DNA of 64,000 bases, taken from the NCBI GenBank assembly GCA_037355855.1, contig CM074758.1:8405001-8469000 (forward strand), given 5' to 3'. Below the pieces are notes generated by a model. That model saw only the letters and a list, made by a program, of their open reading frames with translations, was not told the origin of the DNA and made no database searches. This DNA comes from Pseudo-nitzschia pungens. Taxonomy: Eukaryota; Bacillariophyta; Bacillariophyceae; Bacillariales; Bacillariaceae. Shown piece by piece: positions 63,365-64,000 of this stretch (its first letter is position 1; every line of letters starts with the position of its first letter). The translations under genes were made by a program, and so were the position numbers.

Positions 63365-64000
63365 ACCTTAAGTAACCATTCGAGCTTCAATTTTACACGG
63401 GGAATAGTTAAAAATTTAACACGTAGATTCAAAAATCTTCTGTACCGGGCGGACGAGGTACAAACGGGTAGTACAGACCGGTCATAGTCGGTACAACCCG
63501 GTGGCAGTACCCGTTTGTACCGGTTTGTTCCCGTTTGTACCTGTTTGTACCCGTTTGTACCTGTTTGTACCGGTTAGTACCCATTTGTACCGGGTTGTAC
63601 TACCAGGTTGACCGGTTTGTACCGAGTTGACCGGTTTGTACCGAGTTGACCGGTTTGTACCGGGTTGACCGGTTTGTACCGGGTTGACCGGTCGGCCCGG
63701 TACAGAAGATTTTTGAATCTACGTGTTAAATTGTACGATAACATACACAATAACATCCACAGTAATAATCATTGTCATAAACGTTCAATAAGTAACCATT
63801 TCCAACTGTTTACCGGTAAATATCAATCACCGTATTAAATTTTCAATACACATTAGAACATTTAACATGGAGATTCAATTTAACACGAATGACCGGGTTA
63901 ATAGTTCAAAATTTAACACGTAGATTCAACCGACCGGGTACCGGTACAAACGGGTAGATTTTTTGCAGTGGAAACCAGTACTGCAAAAAAAACCGGTTCA

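Larger units (their letters stand above)
62574..64000. mobile_element. Second foldback (Mutator-like) element, inverted relative to the first, right end outside window
   Basis: It begins GGCGCTCGGAACGCAG. The first 135 bp (62574-62708) are a terminal repeat matching both ends of the element at 36090-37811. The interior follows the reverse complement of that element: 12-bp arrays at 62840-62953 and 63263-63364, palindromes on GAATCTACGTGTTAAATT, and decamer arrays at 62955-63050 and 63460-63700. At 1427 bp it is cut by the window edge; by comparison about 300 bp and the second terminal repeat are missing. Confidence 0.85.

Overview
The window reads as nuclear DNA of a diatom (a photosynthetic stramenopile with a complex plastid). 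Several predicted proteins begin with a signal peptide followed by an ASAFAP-like cleavage motif (a Phe just after a small residue): ATAFAP in the plastid sedoheptulose-bisphosphatase, AEGF in Der/EngA, ASGF in a nitroreductase, VAGF, SDAF and VDAF in others. This two-part presequence is characteristic of diatom plastid targeting. Short phase-0 GT-AG introns, a class C GPCR and a pair of SBPases with and without a presequence fit too. The species cannot be named from sequence alone.

Layout: 1-1951 a partial TPR protein (-). 1952-5349 AT-rich intergenic DNA. 5350-11155 a complete Ty3/gypsy LTR retrotransposon (-) inside a GATGCTA-type minisatellite. 12115-18554 an acidic plastid-type protein, proteasome ATPase Rpt5, the plastid GTPase Der and a nitroreductase. 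19055-24880 a second complete element of the same family (+). 25259-27497 a PDI-like thioredoxin protein and a BAF-like helix-hairpin-helix protein, divergently transcribed. 29426-35628 a plastid SBPase (+) and a second SBPase without presequence (-, one apparent frameshift), with an unknown plastid membrane protein and tRNA-Leu(AAG) between them. 36090-37811 a 1.7-kb foldback transposon with 135-bp terminal inverted repeats and a 10-bp target duplication. 38478-46155 two Mpv17-family proteins flanking a class C GPCR. 47489-56445 Erv46, a GABA-type aminotransferase, mitochondrial acyl carrier protein and a SET protein. 55747-61584 a DUF760 plastid protein, a single-TM protein with an RS-rich tail, and mitochondrial phosphoserine aminotransferase. 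62574-64000 a second foldback copy, inverted and cut by the window edge.

The host genes are mostly housekeeping and are not an operon-like unit. Two carbon-metabolism genes (the SBPases) are local duplicates that keep the same intron position. The two LTR elements each have LTRs that look identical, intact gag and pol, and perfect 5-bp target duplications, so both inserted recently. Gag and pol are in one frame separated by a single TGA directly followed by ATG.

The most unusual structure is the foldback family. It has long terminal inverted repeats, nested internal palindromes and opposed 12-bp minisatellite arrays, and no recognisable transposase. Intergenic DNA across the window is also peppered with short palindromic words such as TACCGGTA, TACGTA and GTAAGGTTAC. 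All readings come from inspecting the sequence by eye; no database search was run.
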